Source of the DNA: Acidovorax sp. Root219
Lineage (GTDB): Bacteria > Pseudomonadota > Gammaproteobacteria > Burkholderiales > Burkholderiaceae_C
Assembly: GCF_001428665.1 (NCBI RefSeq)
Contig: NZ_LMIJ01000010.1
Coordinates: 349,731-413,730, forward strand
DNA: 64,000 bases
Direction of reading: 5' to 3'
How positions within the stretch are numbered: position 1 is the first letter of the stretch; each line of letters begins with the position of its first letter. A program made the translations under genes and the position numbers. The notes under the pieces were generated by a model that worked only from the letters and a program-made list of their open reading frames with translations, made no database searches and had not been told where the DNA came from. Positions 26,986 through 36,796 of the stretch are shown piece after piece.

Positions 26986-28578
26986 TCACGCCGCAGCGCG
27001 CAGCATGTCCACGGCCTTCTCGGCGATCATCACCGTGGGCGCGTTGGTGTTGCCGCTCACGATGCGCGGCATGATGGAGGCGTCCACCACGCGCAGGCCC
27101 TGCAGTCCGTGCACGCGCAGCTGCGCATCCACCACATCGAGCGGCCCTGGCCCCATGCGGCAGGTGCCCACCGGGTGGTAGATGGTGTCGGCGTACTGGC
27201 GGATGAACTGCTCGATCTGCGCGGGGGTCTGCGCACCGGCCGATGCCGGCAGCTCGCGCGCGCCGAAGCGTGCCAGCGCCGGCTGCGCCAGGATGTCGCG
27301 CAGGCGCTGAAAGCCGCGCACCATGCGCTGCATGTCGTCCGCGTCCTCCAGGAAGCGCGGGTCCACCAGCGGCAGGGCCATCGGGTCCTTGGTCGCCAGC
27401 GCCACCGTGCCCCGGCTGCGCGGCTGCAGCAGGCACACGTGGGCCGAGTAACCATGGCCCAGCACCGTCTTGCGGCCATGGTCCACGAGCTTGCCGATCA
27501 CGAAGTGCAGCTGCAGGTCGGGCGCCGCCTCGGCAGGGTCGCTTTTGATAAAGCCCCCGGCCTCGGCGAAGTTGGTGGTCAGCATACCGGTGCGGCTGCG
27601 GCGCCATTCGAGCACGCCGAGCAACTGGCTCCACATGCCCGCAGGTGAAATGCCGAACAGGTCCTTGAGCTCTGGCGCATTGAACACCTGCACCACATCC
27701 GGGTGGTCGTGCAGGTGCTGGCCCACGCCCGGCAGGTCGTGCAGCACCGGGATGCCATGGCGCTGCAGGTGCGCGCCCGGCCCCACGCCCGAGAGCATGA
27801 GCAACTGCGGCGAGAGCAGCGCGCCGGCGCTCAGCAGTACCTCGCGGCTGGCGCGCACCTTGTGCAGCGCCCCGGCCTGACGGTACTCCACACCCACGGC
27901 ACGCTGGCCCTCGAACAGAATGCGCGTGGCGTGCGCGCCGGTGACCACCTGCAGGTTGCTGCGCGCCAGGTGGGGCGTGAGGTAGCCCTTGGCCGCACTG
28001 TGGCGCTCGCCGTTCCTGTGCGTCACCTGGTACATGCCCACGCCTTCCTGCGTGGCGCCGTTGAAGTCGGTGTTGTGCGGGTGGCCGGCCTGCACGCCGG
28101 CCTCGTTGAACAGGTGACTGAAGCGGTTGGGCGAGCGCAGGTCGGCCACGTTCAGGGGGCCACCCTGGCCGTGCCAGGCATCGGCGCCGCGCTCGTTGTG
28201 CTCTGCCTTGAGGAAGTAGGGCTTCACATCCTCCCAGCCCCAGCCGGGGTTGCCCTGGGCCGCCCAGTGGTCGTAGTCGGCATGCTGGCCGCGGACGTAG
28301 ACCATGGCGTTGATGGAACTCGATCCGCCCAGCACCTTGCCACGTGGCTGGTATCCCTGGCGGCCATTGAGCGCGGCCTGTGGGGTGGTGTTCTGGCCCC
28401 AGCCGTTGAGCTCGAACTTGGCCATCACCGCCAGGCCCGCCGGGCAATGGATGAGCACGCTCTTGTCGGCGGGGCCGGCTTCGAGCAGGCATACGCGCAC
28501 GGCGGGGTCTTCGGTGAGCCGGCCGGCCAGCACGGAGCCGGCGGAGCCGCCCCCGATCACGATGTAGTCGAACAACAT
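26986..28578 (-). CDS. GMC-family FAD-dependent oxidoreductase (alcohol/choline dehydrogenase type)
   Basis: 530 residues. FAD-binding GGGSAGSVLA at the N-terminus, GMC signature 1 near GKVLGGSSSINAMVYVRG, signature 2 near GALLSPQLLMLSGVGP, and the C-terminal active-site block YHPVGTCRMG with catalytic His, followed by the GNTNAPTVMIAEKA block. The family oxidises alcohols (AlkJ, BetA, polyethylene glycol dehydrogenases); the substrate cannot be fixed here. The ATG follows GGAGA. It diverges from the hydroxyacyl-CoA dehydrogenase gene over 126 bases. Confidence 0.93.
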   Translation of the reverse strand: MLFDYIVIGGGSAGSVLAGRLTEDPAVRVCLLEAGPADKSVLIHCPAGLAVMAKFELNGWGQNTTPQAALNGRQGYQPRGKVLGGSSSINAMVYVRGQHADYDHWAAQGNPGWGWEDVKPYFLKAEHNERGADAWHGQGGPLNVADLRSPNRFSHLFNEAGVQAGHPHNTDFNGATQEGVGMYQVTHRNGERHSAAKGYLTPHLARSNLQVVTGAHATRILFEGQRAVGVEYRQAGALHKVRASREVLLSAGALLSPQLLMLSGVGPGAHLQRHGIPVLHDLPGVGQHLHDHPDVVQVFNAPELKDLFGISPAGMWSQLLGVLEWRRSRTGMLTTNFAEAGGFIKSDPAEAAPDLQLHFVIGKLVDHGRKTVLGHGYSAHVCLLQPRSRGTVALATKDPMALPLVDPRFLEDADDMQRMVRGFQRLRDILAQPALARFGARELPASAGAQTPAQIEQFIRQYADTIYHPVGTCRMGPGPLDVVDAQLRVHGLQGLRVVDASIMPRIVSGNTNAPTVMIAEKAVDMLRAAA

Positions 28579-28704
28579 GTTTTTTGTCTCCAGGCCCTGC
28601 GCAAAGCCTTTGCCGCGCCGGGACCCGACAGACCATAACCGAACGGGCGTGCGATTCGGCTTACCATGCTGCCCGTCTGTTTCACTTTGAAGAGAGCTCT
28701 CTAT

Positions 28705-29553
28705 ATGACGATTCAAACGGTTGGCATCATCGGCGCGGGCACCATGGGCAACGGCATTGCACAGGCCTGCGCGGTCTCGGGCATCGACGTGGTGATGGTG
28801 GACATCTCCGATGCTGCAGTGCAAAAAGGCCTGGCCACCGTGGCCGGCAGCCTTGACCGCCTGATCAAGAAGGACAAGATCACGGCAGCCGACAAGGCTG
28901 CGGCGCTGGCGCGCATCAAGGTCTCCACCAGCTACGAGGACCTCAAGGCAGCGCAACTGGTGATCGAGGCCGCCACCGAGAACTACGAGCTCAAGCTCAA
29001 GATCTTGAAGCAGGTGGATGCGCTGGTGGCGCCCGAGGTGCTGATCGCGTCGAACACCTCATCGATCTCCATCACCAAGCTGGCCGCCGCCACCTCGCGT
29101 GCGGACCGCTTCATCGGCATGCACTTCTTCAACCCGGTGCCCATGATGGCGCTGGTGGAGATCATCCGCGGCCTGCAGACCAGCGACGCCACGCACGACG
29201 CCGTGAAGGCGCTGGCCGAGGCCCTGGGCAAGAGCCCCATCACCGTGAAGAACGCCCCTGGCTTCGTGGTCAACCGCATCTTGGTGCCCATGATCAACGA
29301 AGCCTTCTTCGTGCTGGCTGAAGGCCTGGCCACACCCGAGGACATCGACGCCGGCATGAAGCTCGGCTGCAACCAGCCCATCGGCCCGCTGGCGCTGGCG
29401 GACATGATCGGCCTGGACGTGTGCCTGGCCGTGATGGACGTCTACCTCACCGAATTCGGCGACAGCAAGTACCGCCCCTGCCCGCTGCTCAAGGAAATGG
29501 TGGCCGCCGGCCGCCTGGGCCGCAAGACGGGCCAGGGCGTCTATACCTACTGA
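28705..29553 (+). CDS. 3-hydroxybutyryl-CoA (3-hydroxyacyl-CoA) dehydrogenase
   Basis: 282 residues, the size of the single-function short-chain enzyme. NAD-binding VGIIGAGTMGNGIAQ at the start; catalytic His in GMHFFNPVPMM; signature FVVNRILVPMINEA; and a C-terminal domain ending GRKTGQGVYTY. It oxidises (S)-3-hydroxybutyryl-CoA to acetoacetyl-CoA with NAD(P), or the reverse. The enoyl-CoA hydratase gene follows after 83 bases in the same direction, giving consecutive beta-oxidation steps. Confidence 0.95.
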   Translation: MTIQTVGIIGAGTMGNGIAQACAVSGIDVVMVDISDAAVQKGLATVAGSLDRLIKKDKITAADKAAALARIKVSTSYEDLKAAQLVIEAATENYELKLKILKQVDALVAPEVLIASNTSSISITKLAAATSRADRFIGMHFFNPVPMMALVEIIRGLQTSDATHDAVKALAEALGKSPITVKNAPGFVVNRILVPMINEAFFVLAEGLATPEDIDAGMKLGCNQPIGPLALADMIGLDVCLAVMDVYLTEFGDSKYRPCPLLKEMVAAGRLGRKTGQGVYTY

Positions 29554-29636
29554 CGGTCCCGGGCGCGCTGTCCCCGCGGCGACGGCGCAACAATTCCATC
29601 GGGTTTTCAATCAGGGGCAAGGAGACATTCGCGCCC

Positions 29637-30455
29637 ATGACCAGCATCACCCCCACCACGCCCCCAGCCGAAGGCTGCATTGATACCCAGGTGCTCGGCC
29701 ATGTCCTGCTGATCGGCATCAACCGGCCGGCCAAGCGCAATGGCTGGACACCGCCCATGTTCCGCCAGCTGGCCGAGGCCTATACCCGGCTGGACGACGA
29801 CCCGGCACTGCGCGTGGGTGTGCTGCATGCCTTTGGCGACCACTTCACGGCGGGGCTGGACCTGCCGGCCGTGAGCGCCTACATGCAGCGCGGCGAAAAG
29901 GCCATTCCCGAAGGCATGGTGGAGCCCCACGACTACGGCCTGCCAGGCTACCGGCGCCGCACCAAGCCCATGGTGGTGGCGGTCAAGGGCATCTGCTTCA
30001 CGGTGGGCATCGAGCTCATGCTGGGCGCCGACATCGTGGTTGCGGCGGATGACTGCCGCTTTGCGCAGATGGAGGTGCAGCGCGGCATCATGGCCACGGG
30101 CGGCGCCACGCTGCGCATGGCCGAGCGCGCCGGCACCGGCAATGCCCTGCTGCACCTGCTGACCGCCGACGAATTCGGCAGCGCCGAGGCGCTGCGCCTG
30201 AACTTCGTACAGAAAGTGGTGCCAGCAGCCCAGGTGCTTGACGAAGCCCTGGCCATCGCCCGGCGCATCGAGGCCCAGGCCCCGATGGCGGTGGTGGCCA
30301 CCCGGCTCAACGTGCTCAAGGCCATCGAGCAGGGCCAGGCGGCCGCGGTGGCCGATTTCATCCCGGTGCAGAAGCAGTTGGCCAACAGCGAGGATGCGGC
30401 GGAGGGCGTGCGCGCCTTCGTCGAGAAGCGCCCTGCCCGCTTCTCGGGTCGCTGA
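29637..30455 (+). CDS. Enoyl-CoA hydratase/isomerase (crotonase) family protein
   Basis: 272 residues, crotonase fold. Oxyanion-hole stretches GDHFTAGLDLPAVSA and VKGICFTVGIELMLGADIVVAA are visible. The second catalytic Glu of classical hydratases, expected near FAQMEVQRGIMATGGAT, is replaced in context: Glu is in MEVQRG but the usual PE(x)GLxP pattern is absent, so the exact reaction is uncertain. The ATG follows AAGGAG. It is probably co-transcribed with the dehydrogenase upstream. Confidence 0.88.
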   Translation: MTSITPTTPPAEGCIDTQVLGHVLLIGINRPAKRNGWTPPMFRQLAEAYTRLDDDPALRVGVLHAFGDHFTAGLDLPAVSAYMQRGEKAIPEGMVEPHDYGLPGYRRRTKPMVVAVKGICFTVGIELMLGADIVVAADDCRFAQMEVQRGIMATGGATLRMAERAGTGNALLHLLTADEFGSAEALRLNFVQKVVPAAQVLDEALAIARRIEAQAPMAVVATRLNVLKAIEQGQAAAVADFIPVQKQLANSEDAAEGVRAFVEKRPARFSGR

Positions 30456-30594
30456 AGGCCAATCCGGCAATGGGCCTGTCACGGATGGTTGCCACCATGG
30501 CCTTGCGCGCGCACCTGCGCCGTGCGTGAATAACAGCTTCAACTGAAACGGGCTGCACCCCGCGACAAGACCGACCCAGCAACAAAAGATTACA

Positions 30595-30619
30595 CAATTC
30601 AATTGCGCGCAATTCAATT
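30595..30619. promoter_or_regulatory. Probable OhrR operator
   Basis: A perfect 14-base palindrome, AATTGCGCGCAATT (30601-30614), lies inside a direct repeat of CAATTCAATT (30595-30604 and 30610-30619). It is 20 bases before the ohrR start and has the AATT-rich character of known OhrR operators. Autoregulation of the ohrR-ohr pair from this site is inference. Confidence 0.7.
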
Positions 30620-30638
30620 CCGCGGCACAATTCATCCC

Positions 30639-31106
30639 ATGGCACGCAGCAACCCCTCCACCCACACCCCCAGCCCGGCCCTGCTGCGCCTGGACAACCA
30701 GGTGTGCTTCGCGCTGTATTCCGCCTCGCTGGCAATGACCAAGCTGTACAAGCCTCTGCTCGAAACCGTGGGCCTGACCTACCCCCAGTACCTGGTGATG
30801 CTGGTGCTGTGGGAGGAGGACGGCGTGACCGTCTCCGAACTGGGCGAGCGCCTGTTCCTCGACTCGGGCACGCTCACCCCTTTGCTCAAGCGCCTGGAAA
30901 CCTCGGGCCTGATCGCCCGCATCCGTGATGCTCAGGACGAGCGCCGCGTGCGCATCAGCCTCACGGCCCCGGGCCGGGCGCTGCGCGACAAGGCCGAGGC
31001 CATTCCGCCCTGCGTGCTCGAAAGCAGCCAGTGCACCCTGCCCGAGCTGACCGCCCTGACCGGGCAGCTCAAGACCTTCCGCGACCGGATCCAGCCGCCG
31101 CGCTGA
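30639..31106 (+). CDS. ohrR: MarR-family organic peroxide sensor OhrR
   Basis: 155 residues. MarR winged-helix fold ([40 protein letters not shown]). The reactive cysteine typical of OhrR is present near the N-terminus in [13 protein letters not shown], and a second Cys pair ([10 protein letters not shown]) near the C-terminus could give 2-Cys sensing. Organic hydroperoxides oxidise the sensor Cys and release it from DNA. The ohr gene lies 61 bases downstream, and a palindromic operator precedes this gene. Confidence 0.93.
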   Translation: MARSNPSTHTPSPALLRLDNQVCFALYSASLAMTKLYKPLLETVGLTYPQYLVMLVLWEEDGVTVSELGERLFLDSGTLTPLLKRLETSGLIARIRDAQDERRVRISLTAPGRALRDKAEAIPPCVLESSQCTLPELTALTGQLKTFRDRIQPPR

Positions 31107-31167
31107 CTTTTTTTCTTTCCCACCCCGTCCGCATTCAGGACATTCATCCACTGCAAAGGAAGACACC

Positions 31168-31584
31168 ATGACTCAACTCGAAAAAGTCCTCTACACCGCC
31201 AAGGCCCACGTGACCGGTGGCCGTGACGGCGCCGCCAAGACCGACGATGGCCGGCTGGATGTCAAGCTGTCCTCGCCTGGCACGTCCGGCACCGGCACCA
31301 ACCCCGAGCAGCTGTTCGCCTCGGGCTACGCAGCCTGCTTCATCGGCGCCATGAAGGCTGTCGGCGGCAAGATCGGCATCCCCGTGCCCCAGGACGTGTC
31401 CATCGACGCCGAAGTCGACCTGGGCCCGATCCCGAACGCCTATGGCATCGCTGCCCGCCTGAAAATCAGCCTGCCTGGCCTGGACCCCGCCACGGCCCAG
31501 AAGCTGGTGGACGCAGCCCACCAGGTCTGCCCTTACTCCAACGCCACGCGCGGCAACATCGACGTGACCATCACGCTGGTGTAA
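31168..31584 (+). CDS. ohr: Organic hydroperoxide resistance protein Ohr
   Basis: 138 residues. Both redox cysteines of Ohr are present, in SGYAACFIGAM and HQVCPYSNATRGN, and the N-terminal motif YTAKAHVTGGRDG is typical. It is a thiol peroxidase that reduces organic and lipid hydroperoxides using lipoylated protein partners. The gene sits in the classic ohrR-ohr arrangement, with AAAGGA before the ATG. Confidence 0.96.
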   Translation: MTQLEKVLYTAKAHVTGGRDGAAKTDDGRLDVKLSSPGTSGTGTNPEQLFASGYAACFIGAMKAVGGKIGIPVPQDVSIDAEVDLGPIPNAYGIAARLKISLPGLDPATAQKLVDAAHQVCPYSNATRGNIDVTITLV

Positions 31585-31587
31585 TCG

Positions 31588-31968
31588 GTGGCCCGGCTGC
31601 TGATTCCCCGCATCGCGGTGGCCCTGGTGGCCATCGAGCATGTGTACATCCTGGTGCTGGAGATGTTCTTCTGGAACAAGCCGCTGGGGCTGAAGACCTT
31701 CAACCTGACCCAGGAGCTGGCCGACGCCACCGTGACGCTGGCCGCCAACCAGGGCCTGTACAACGGGTTTCTGGCGGCGGGCCTCATCTTCGGCCTCGCC
31801 ACCAACAACCGGGTGTTCAAGATCTTCTTTCTGGCCTGCGTGATCGTGGCCGGGGTTTACGGCGGTGCCACCGCCGTGCCCAAGATCTTCTTCACCCAGG
31901 CCCTGCCCGCGCTGATCGCCCTGGCGCTGGTGCTGACACTGGACAAACCCAAGGCCGCCAACGCCTGA
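31588..31968 (+). CDS. DUF1304 membrane protein
   Basis: 126 residues with four hydrophobic helices, matching the DUF1304 pattern (EHVYILVLEMFFWNKP; NQGLYNGFLAAGLIFGL). Function is unknown. It starts with GTG three bases behind the ohr stop, so it is translated from the same message and may serve the peroxide response. A strong terminator follows. Confidence 0.87.
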   Translation: MARLLIPRIAVALVAIEHVYILVLEMFFWNKPLGLKTFNLTQELADATVTLAANQGLYNGFLAAGLIFGLATNNRVFKIFFLACVIVAGVYGGATAVPKIFFTQALPALIALALVLTLDKPKAANA

Positions 31969-32003
31969 GACGCACCACCGCTACCAGGGCCGCGGCCCTG
32001 AAC

Positions 32004-32035
32004 AAAGGCCCGCCGGCCTTGCTGGCGGGCCTTTT
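32004..32035 (+). terminator. Rho-independent terminator of the ohrR-ohr-DUF1304 operon
   Basis: Stem AAAGGCCCGCC / GGCGGGCCTTT around a short loop, followed by a run of five T residues. Confidence 0.9.
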
Positions 32036-32116
32036 TCCATGGGGCGGTGCACCCGTGTGTCGCGCATGCGCCGACGCCTGCTTGAACGCATTGGCAGATT
32101 CGTTTAGCGTGCGGCC

Positions 32117-33211
32117 ATGAGCACCACCACCCTCCTCGTGCGCCAGGATGCCCTGGCCCACACCGCCCTGCGCACCACCCAGGAAGTTCCTTTGGCCGAT
32201 GGCCAGGTGCGCGTGCGCGTCGAGCGCTTTGCGCTCACGGCCAACAACATCACCTATGCCGCACTGGGCGGCATGCTCAATTACTGGCAGTTCTTTCCAT
32301 CGGACGAGACGGGCTGGGGCATCGTGCCTGTGTGGGGCTTCGGCGACGTGGTCCAGTCCCTGCACCCTGGCGTGGCTATGGGCGAGCGGCTCTACGGCTA
32401 CTGGCCCATGTCCACCCACGCCGTGCTCACGCCCGCACGGCTGACCCCGGCAGGCTTTTACGACGGCGCAGCCCACCGTGCCAGCCTGCACGCGGTGTAC
32501 AACCAGTACGTACGCAACCGCACCGATCCGTTTTACACGCCCGACTCCGAGGAGATCCAGGCACTGCTGCGCCCGCTGTTCATCACCTCCTGGCTGATCG
32601 ACGACTTCATGGCCGACCAGCAGTTCTTCGGTGCCAAGCGCCTGCTGCTGTCCAGCGCATCGAGCAAGACGGCCTACGGCACTGCCTTCCAGCTCGCGCA
32701 GCGGGGCGGCCTGGAGGTGATTGGCCTGACCTCGCCCGGCAATGTGGCCTTCTGCGCAAGCCTGGGCTGCTACGACCGGGTGGTGGCCTACGACGCGCTG
32801 GAGCAGATCGAGGCTGCCACGCCCTGCATCTACATCGACTTTGCCGGCAGCGTGGCCGTGCGCGAGGCCATCCACCAGCGCTTTTCCGCGCTGGCCTACA
32901 GCTGCGCCGTGGGCGCCAGCCATGTGAACGACCTGGGCGGCGCCGGCCAGTTGCCCGGCCCGCGCCCGACCATGTTCTTTGCCCCCGCACAGATCAAAAA
33001 GCGCCGCGACGACTGGGGCGCGCAGGTGCTCAACGAGCGGCTCGTGGCTGCCTGGCAGGCCTTTGCCGCAGCCGTGCAGGCGCCGCCCACCCCCTGGCTG
33101 CAGGTGCAGCAGCACCAGGGCCCCGATGCCGCACAGGCGCTGTTTGCCACCGTTCTGGCGGGCGGGGGCGACCCCCGCCGCGGCCACATGGCCAGCCTTC
33201 AGCCCTCCTGA
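32117..33211 (+). CDS. DUF2855 family protein
   Basis: 364 residues, matching the DUF2855 family along its length: ALTANNITYAALGGMLNYWQFFP, VPVWGFGDVV, YGYWPMSTHAVL, LLSSASSKTAYGTAF. The middle part resembles the nucleotide-binding half of medium-chain (quinone-type) reductases, without a clear catalytic motif. No function is established. It is followed by the srkA-like gene after 34 bases. Confidence 0.85.
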   Translation: MSTTTLLVRQDALAHTALRTTQEVPLADGQVRVRVERFALTANNITYAALGGMLNYWQFFPSDETGWGIVPVWGFGDVVQSLHPGVAMGERLYGYWPMSTHAVLTPARLTPAGFYDGAAHRASLHAVYNQYVRNRTDPFYTPDSEEIQALLRPLFITSWLIDDFMADQQFFGAKRLLLSSASSKTAYGTAFQLAQRGGLEVIGLTSPGNVAFCASLGCYDRVVAYDALEQIEAATPCIYIDFAGSVAVREAIHQRFSALAYSCAVGASHVNDLGGAGQLPGPRPTMFFAPAQIKKRRDDWGAQVLNERLVAAWQAFAAAVQAPPTPWLQVQQHQGPDAAQALFATVLAGGGDPRRGHMASLQPS

Positions 33212-33245
33212 TCGGCGGGGGCTCCAGCGCGGGGGACAATGGGGC

Positions 33246-34277
33246 ATGAACCGACTGCCCCCGACCGACCCCACCGCCGCCCCCAGCGCCTCTGACCTGC
33301 ACCCCTACGCGCGCCTGACGCCGGACCAGGTGCTCGACGCACTGGCCAGCGTGGGCCTGTACGGAGACGGCCGGCTCATGGCCCTGTCGTCCTATGAGAA
33401 CCGTGTCTACCAGGTTTCGCTCGAAGACGGCCAGCGCGTGGTGGCCAAGTTCTACCGCCCCAGTCGCTGGACGGACGCCCAGATCCTCGAAGAGCATGCC
33501 TTTGCCGCCGAACTGATGGCGGCCGAGGTGCCGGCCGTGGGCCCGATGGCACTGAACGGCAGCACCCTGCACACCCACGGCGGCTTTGCCTTTTCCGTGA
33601 GCCCCTGGCGCGGCGGGCGCGGGCCCGAGCTCGACGACTTCGAGGTGCTCGAGTGGATCGGCCGCTTTCTGGCCCGCATCCACACCGTGGGCTCGGCCCG
33701 GCCCTTCACGCACCGCCCTGCGCTGGACCTGCAGGGCTTTGGCACGGCATCGCGCGACTGGCTGCTGGGCCACGACATGATTCCGCTGGACATGCAATCG
33801 GCCTGGCGCGAGCAGTGCGAGAAGGCGCTTGCGCTGGTGGCGGCCAGCAGCCTGCAGAATGCCAAGGCCATCCGCCTGCATGGTGACTGCCACCCCGGCA
33901 ACATCCTCTGGACGCCGACCGACCTGCCCGGCGGCGGTCCGCACTTCGTGGACCTGGACGACGCGCGCATGGGCCCGGCCGTGCAGGATCTTTGGATGCT
34001 GCTGTCCGGCGACCGGCGCCAGCGCACGCAGCAGCTCAGTGCCCTGATCGAAGGCTACGAGCAGTTCCGCAGCTTCGACCGGCGCGAGCTGGCCCTGGTC
34101 GAGCCGCTGCGCACACTGCGCCTGATCCACTACAGCGCCTGGCTGGCGCGGCGCTGGGAGGACCCGATCTTCCCGGCCACCTTCCCCTGGTTCGGCAGCA
34201 GCGACTACTGGCGCGGCCAGGTGGACATGCTGATCGAGCAATGCGAAGCCATGGGCGAAGAGCCACTGAGCGCCTGA
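33246..34277 (+). CDS. srkA: Stress response kinase A (SrkA/YihE)
   Basis: 343 residues. Aminoglycoside-phosphotransferase-like kinase fold, with SYENRVYQV (glycine-poor ATP loop), catalytic loop LHGDCHPGNILW and the metal-binding VDLDDARMGP. SrkA in E. coli is a Ser/Thr kinase that limits stress-induced cell death. The N-terminus carries a short Pro/Ala-rich extension. The ATG at 33246 preserves the family's first helix (LTPDQVLDALASVGL). Confidence 0.92.
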   Translation: MNRLPPTDPTAAPSASDLHPYARLTPDQVLDALASVGLYGDGRLMALSSYENRVYQVSLEDGQRVVAKFYRPSRWTDAQILEEHAFAAELMAAEVPAVGPMALNGSTLHTHGGFAFSVSPWRGGRGPELDDFEVLEWIGRFLARIHTVGSARPFTHRPALDLQGFGTASRDWLLGHDMIPLDMQSAWREQCEKALALVAASSLQNAKAIRLHGDCHPGNILWTPTDLPGGGPHFVDLDDARMGPAVQDLWMLLSGDRRQRTQQLSALIEGYEQFRSFDRRELALVEPLRTLRLIHYSAWLARRWEDPIFPATFPWFGSSDYWRGQVDMLIEQCEAMGEEPLSA

Positions 34278-34437
34278 AGAAGGCGCATCGCGCAGGGCGA
34301 TGCAGGGCCAGATCCGTGCGCAAGCGCTGGGAATGCAGCCAGTCTTGCGGCCGGGGAAAGGACCATTGGCGCTTGGGGCCCGAGCGGGCCTCGTATATGC
34401 TTGAAGCCATCTTTGCTATTGCACACTGGCCAGTCCC

Positions 34438-34743
34438 ATGAAAGACCTGTTCCGCAACCTTCTCTCGATCCGCCAGCAACGCAAGCCGGCCCCCGTGGGC
34501 AGCGTGCCTGCAGTGGGGATCGCCATCATCCGTGGCGACGTCAAGATGACCGTCACCGAGCCCATCTCGCGCGACCTGTGGAGCTGGATGGTGCTGTCGG
34601 GCTGGCGCAATGTGCCGGTCAAGAACGACCGCCGCCAGTACACCGAGCTGCCCGACGGTCTGCTCAAGCAGTTGATCGATGCGGCGCCGACCGAGCGCGA
34701 CGCCGTCCACGCCCGCATCATGGCCAAAGCAAAGGAAGAGTGA
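34438..34743 (+). CDS. Small conserved-looking hypothetical protein
   Basis: 101 residues, not recognised. It is basic at the N-terminus (MKDLFRNLLSIRQQRKPAP), then has a compact region with two tryptophans (SRDLWSWMVLSGWRNVPVKNDRR) and a helical C-terminus. No signal peptide, membrane helix or cysteine. Codon use matches its neighbours. It converges on htpG and has a 160-base upstream gap that could hold its own promoter. Confidence 0.65.
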   Translation: MKDLFRNLLSIRQQRKPAPVGSVPAVGIAIIRGDVKMTVTEPISRDLWSWMVLSGWRNVPVKNDRRQYTELPDGLLKQLIDAAPTERDAVHARIMAKAKEE

Positions 34744-34782
34744 CGACGACGCCACTCTCCAAGGCGCCCCGGACTCCTGTCG

Positions 34783-34807
34783 GTGCAGCCGCCCGGGGCA
34801 GCTGCAC
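34783..34807. terminator. Hairpin between convergent genes
   Basis: Arms GTGCAGC / GCTGCAC with a GC-rich loop, between the small hypothetical gene and the 3' end of htpG. No T-run on either strand, so a terminator role is only possible. Confidence 0.3.
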
Positions 34808-34816
34808 GAGCAGGCA

Positions 34817-36796
34817 TCACACCAGCAAGGCGTTCACGCGCTTGACGTAGGCCGCTGGGTCGGCAGGCAGGCCGCCCTCGGCCAGCAGGGCCTGGTCGAA
34901 CAGGATGTGCGCCAGGTCATGGAAATGCACGCTGCCTTCGAGCTTCTTGACCAGGGCATGCTCGGCATTCACCTCCAGCACGGGCTTGGACTCGGGTGCC
35001 TGCTGGCCGGCCTGCTTGAGCATGCGGGCCAGCTGGGTGCTCATGCCATCGTCCTGGACCACCAGGCAGGCCGGTGAGTCGACCAGGCGCGTGGTCACGC
35101 GCACGTCCTCGGCCTTGTCCTTCAGGGCCTCCTTGAGCTTGGCCAGCAGCGGCTTGAAGGCCTCGGCGGCCTCTTCGGCGGCCTTCTTCTCGGCCTCGTC
35201 CTGCAGCGAACCCAGGTCCACCGCGCCCTTGGCCACGCTTTGCAGCGGGGTGCCATCGAACTCGTTGAGGTAGTTCAGCGCCCACTCGTCCACGCGGTCG
35301 GTCATCAGCAGCACTTCGATGCCCTTCTTCTTGAAGACTTCGAGCTGCGGGCTGTTCTTGGCTGCGGCCAGGGTGTCGGCAGTGATGTAGTAGATGGCCT
35401 CCTGGCCGTCCTTCATGCGTGCCTTGTAGTCGGCGAAGCTGACGCTGGCGGTGTCGCTGGTGGTGCTGGCAAAGCGCAGCAGCTTGGCCAGGCGCTCGCG
35501 GTTGCCAAAATCCTCGCCCAGGCCTTCCTTGAGCACCGAGCCGAATTCGGCGTAGAACGCGCTGTACTTGCCTTCCTTGGCCTGGTCGTCGGCATCGACC
35601 ACGTCGGTCACACCGTCGACACCGGCGGCGGCGGCTTCATGCTTGTCGTGCTTGGCCAGGTCTTCGAGCATGGACAGCACGCGCTTGGTCGAGCCTTCGC
35701 GGATGGCGCGCACGTCGCGGCTTTCCTGCAGCAGCTCGCGGCTCACGTTCAGGGGCAGGTCGGCCGAGTCGATCACGCCCTTGACGAAGCGCAGGTAGGT
35801 GGGCATCAGCGCTTCGGCGTCGTCCATGATGAACACGCGCTTGACGTACAGCTTCACGCCGGCCTTCTTGTCGCGGTTCCACAGGTCGAACGGCGCCTTG
35901 GCGGGGATGTACAGCAGCTGCGTGTACTCGGTGTTGCCTTCCACGCGGTTGTGCGCCCAGGTCAGCGGGGCCTCGTGGTCGTGGCTGATGGCCTTGTAGA
36001 ACTCCTGGTACTGCTCTTCGGAGATGTCCTTCTTGGGGCGCGTCCACAGGGCACTGGCCTTGTTGATGGTTTCCCACTCGCCGGTCTTGGCCATGCCGCC
36101 GGGCTGGCGCCCGCCGCTCTCGTCCGCAGGGTTGATCAGCTCGCCGTCCTTCCACTCTTCCTTTTCCATCAGGATGGGCAGGCTGATGTGGTCCGAATAT
36201 TTGGCGATGACGGACTTGAGCTTCCAGGCGTTGAGGTATTCCTCGGCATCGTCGCGCAGGTGCAGGATGATGCTGGTGCCGCGCTCGGCACGGGTGATGG
36301 CCTCCACCTCGAAGTCCCCGGTGCCGCCGCTGGTCCAGCGCACACCCTCTTCGGCCGGCACGCCGGCACGGCGCGACTCCACAGTGATCTTGTCGGCGAC
36401 GATGAAGCCGGAGTAAAAGCCCACGCCGAACTGGCCGATGAGCTGCGCATCGGCCTTCTGGTCGCCCGAGAGCTTGCCCATGAAGTCCTTGGTGCCGCTC
36501 TTGGCGATGGTGCCCAGGTGGTCGATGGCTTCCTGCGCCGTCATGCCGATGCCGTTGTCGGTGATGGTCAGCGTCTTGGCGGCCTGGTCGAAGGACACCC
36601 GCACTTCGAGGTTGGGCGCGTCTTCGTACAAGGCATTGTTGTTCAGGGCCTCGAAGCGCAGCTTGTCGCAGGCGTCCGAGGCGTTGGAGATCAGCTCGCG
36701 CAGGAAGATTTCCTGGTTGGAGTACAGCGAGTGGGTGACCAGGTGCAGAAGCTGGGCCACTTCGGCCTGGAACGACAGGGTTTGTTTGTTGCTCAT
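34817..36796 (-). CDS. htpG: Hsp90 chaperone HtpG
   Basis: 659 residues. N-terminal ATPase of the GHKL type: [44 protein letters not shown]; then the middle domain ([18 protein letters not shown]) and the C-terminal dimerisation domain. It is a cytosolic ATP-dependent chaperone for client proteins under stress. The ATG at 36796 begins the typical [13 protein letters not shown]. It diverges from aqpZ over 278 bases, which contain no other gene. Confidence 0.97.
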   Translation of the reverse strand: MSNKQTLSFQAEVAQLLHLVTHSLYSNQEIFLRELISNASDACDKLRFEALNNNALYEDAPNLEVRVSFDQAAKTLTITDNGIGMTAQEAIDHLGTIAKSGTKDFMGKLSGDQKADAQLIGQFGVGFYSGFIVADKITVESRRAGVPAEEGVRWTSGGTGDFEVEAITRAERGTSIILHLRDDAEEYLNAWKLKSVIAKYSDHISLPILMEKEEWKDGELINPADESGGRQPGGMAKTGEWETINKASALWTRPKKDISEEQYQEFYKAISHDHEAPLTWAHNRVEGNTEYTQLLYIPAKAPFDLWNRDKKAGVKLYVKRVFIMDDAEALMPTYLRFVKGVIDSADLPLNVSRELLQESRDVRAIREGSTKRVLSMLEDLAKHDKHEAAAAGVDGVTDVVDADDQAKEGKYSAFYAEFGSVLKEGLGEDFGNRERLAKLLRFASTTSDTASVSFADYKARMKDGQEAIYYITADTLAAAKNSPQLEVFKKKGIEVLLMTDRVDEWALNYLNEFDGTPLQSVAKGAVDLGSLQDEAEKKAAEEAAEAFKPLLAKLKEALKDKAEDVRVTTRLVDSPACLVVQDDGMSTQLARMLKQAGQQAPESKPVLEVNAEHALVKKLEGSVHFHDLAHILFDQALLAEGGLPADPAAYVKRVNALLV

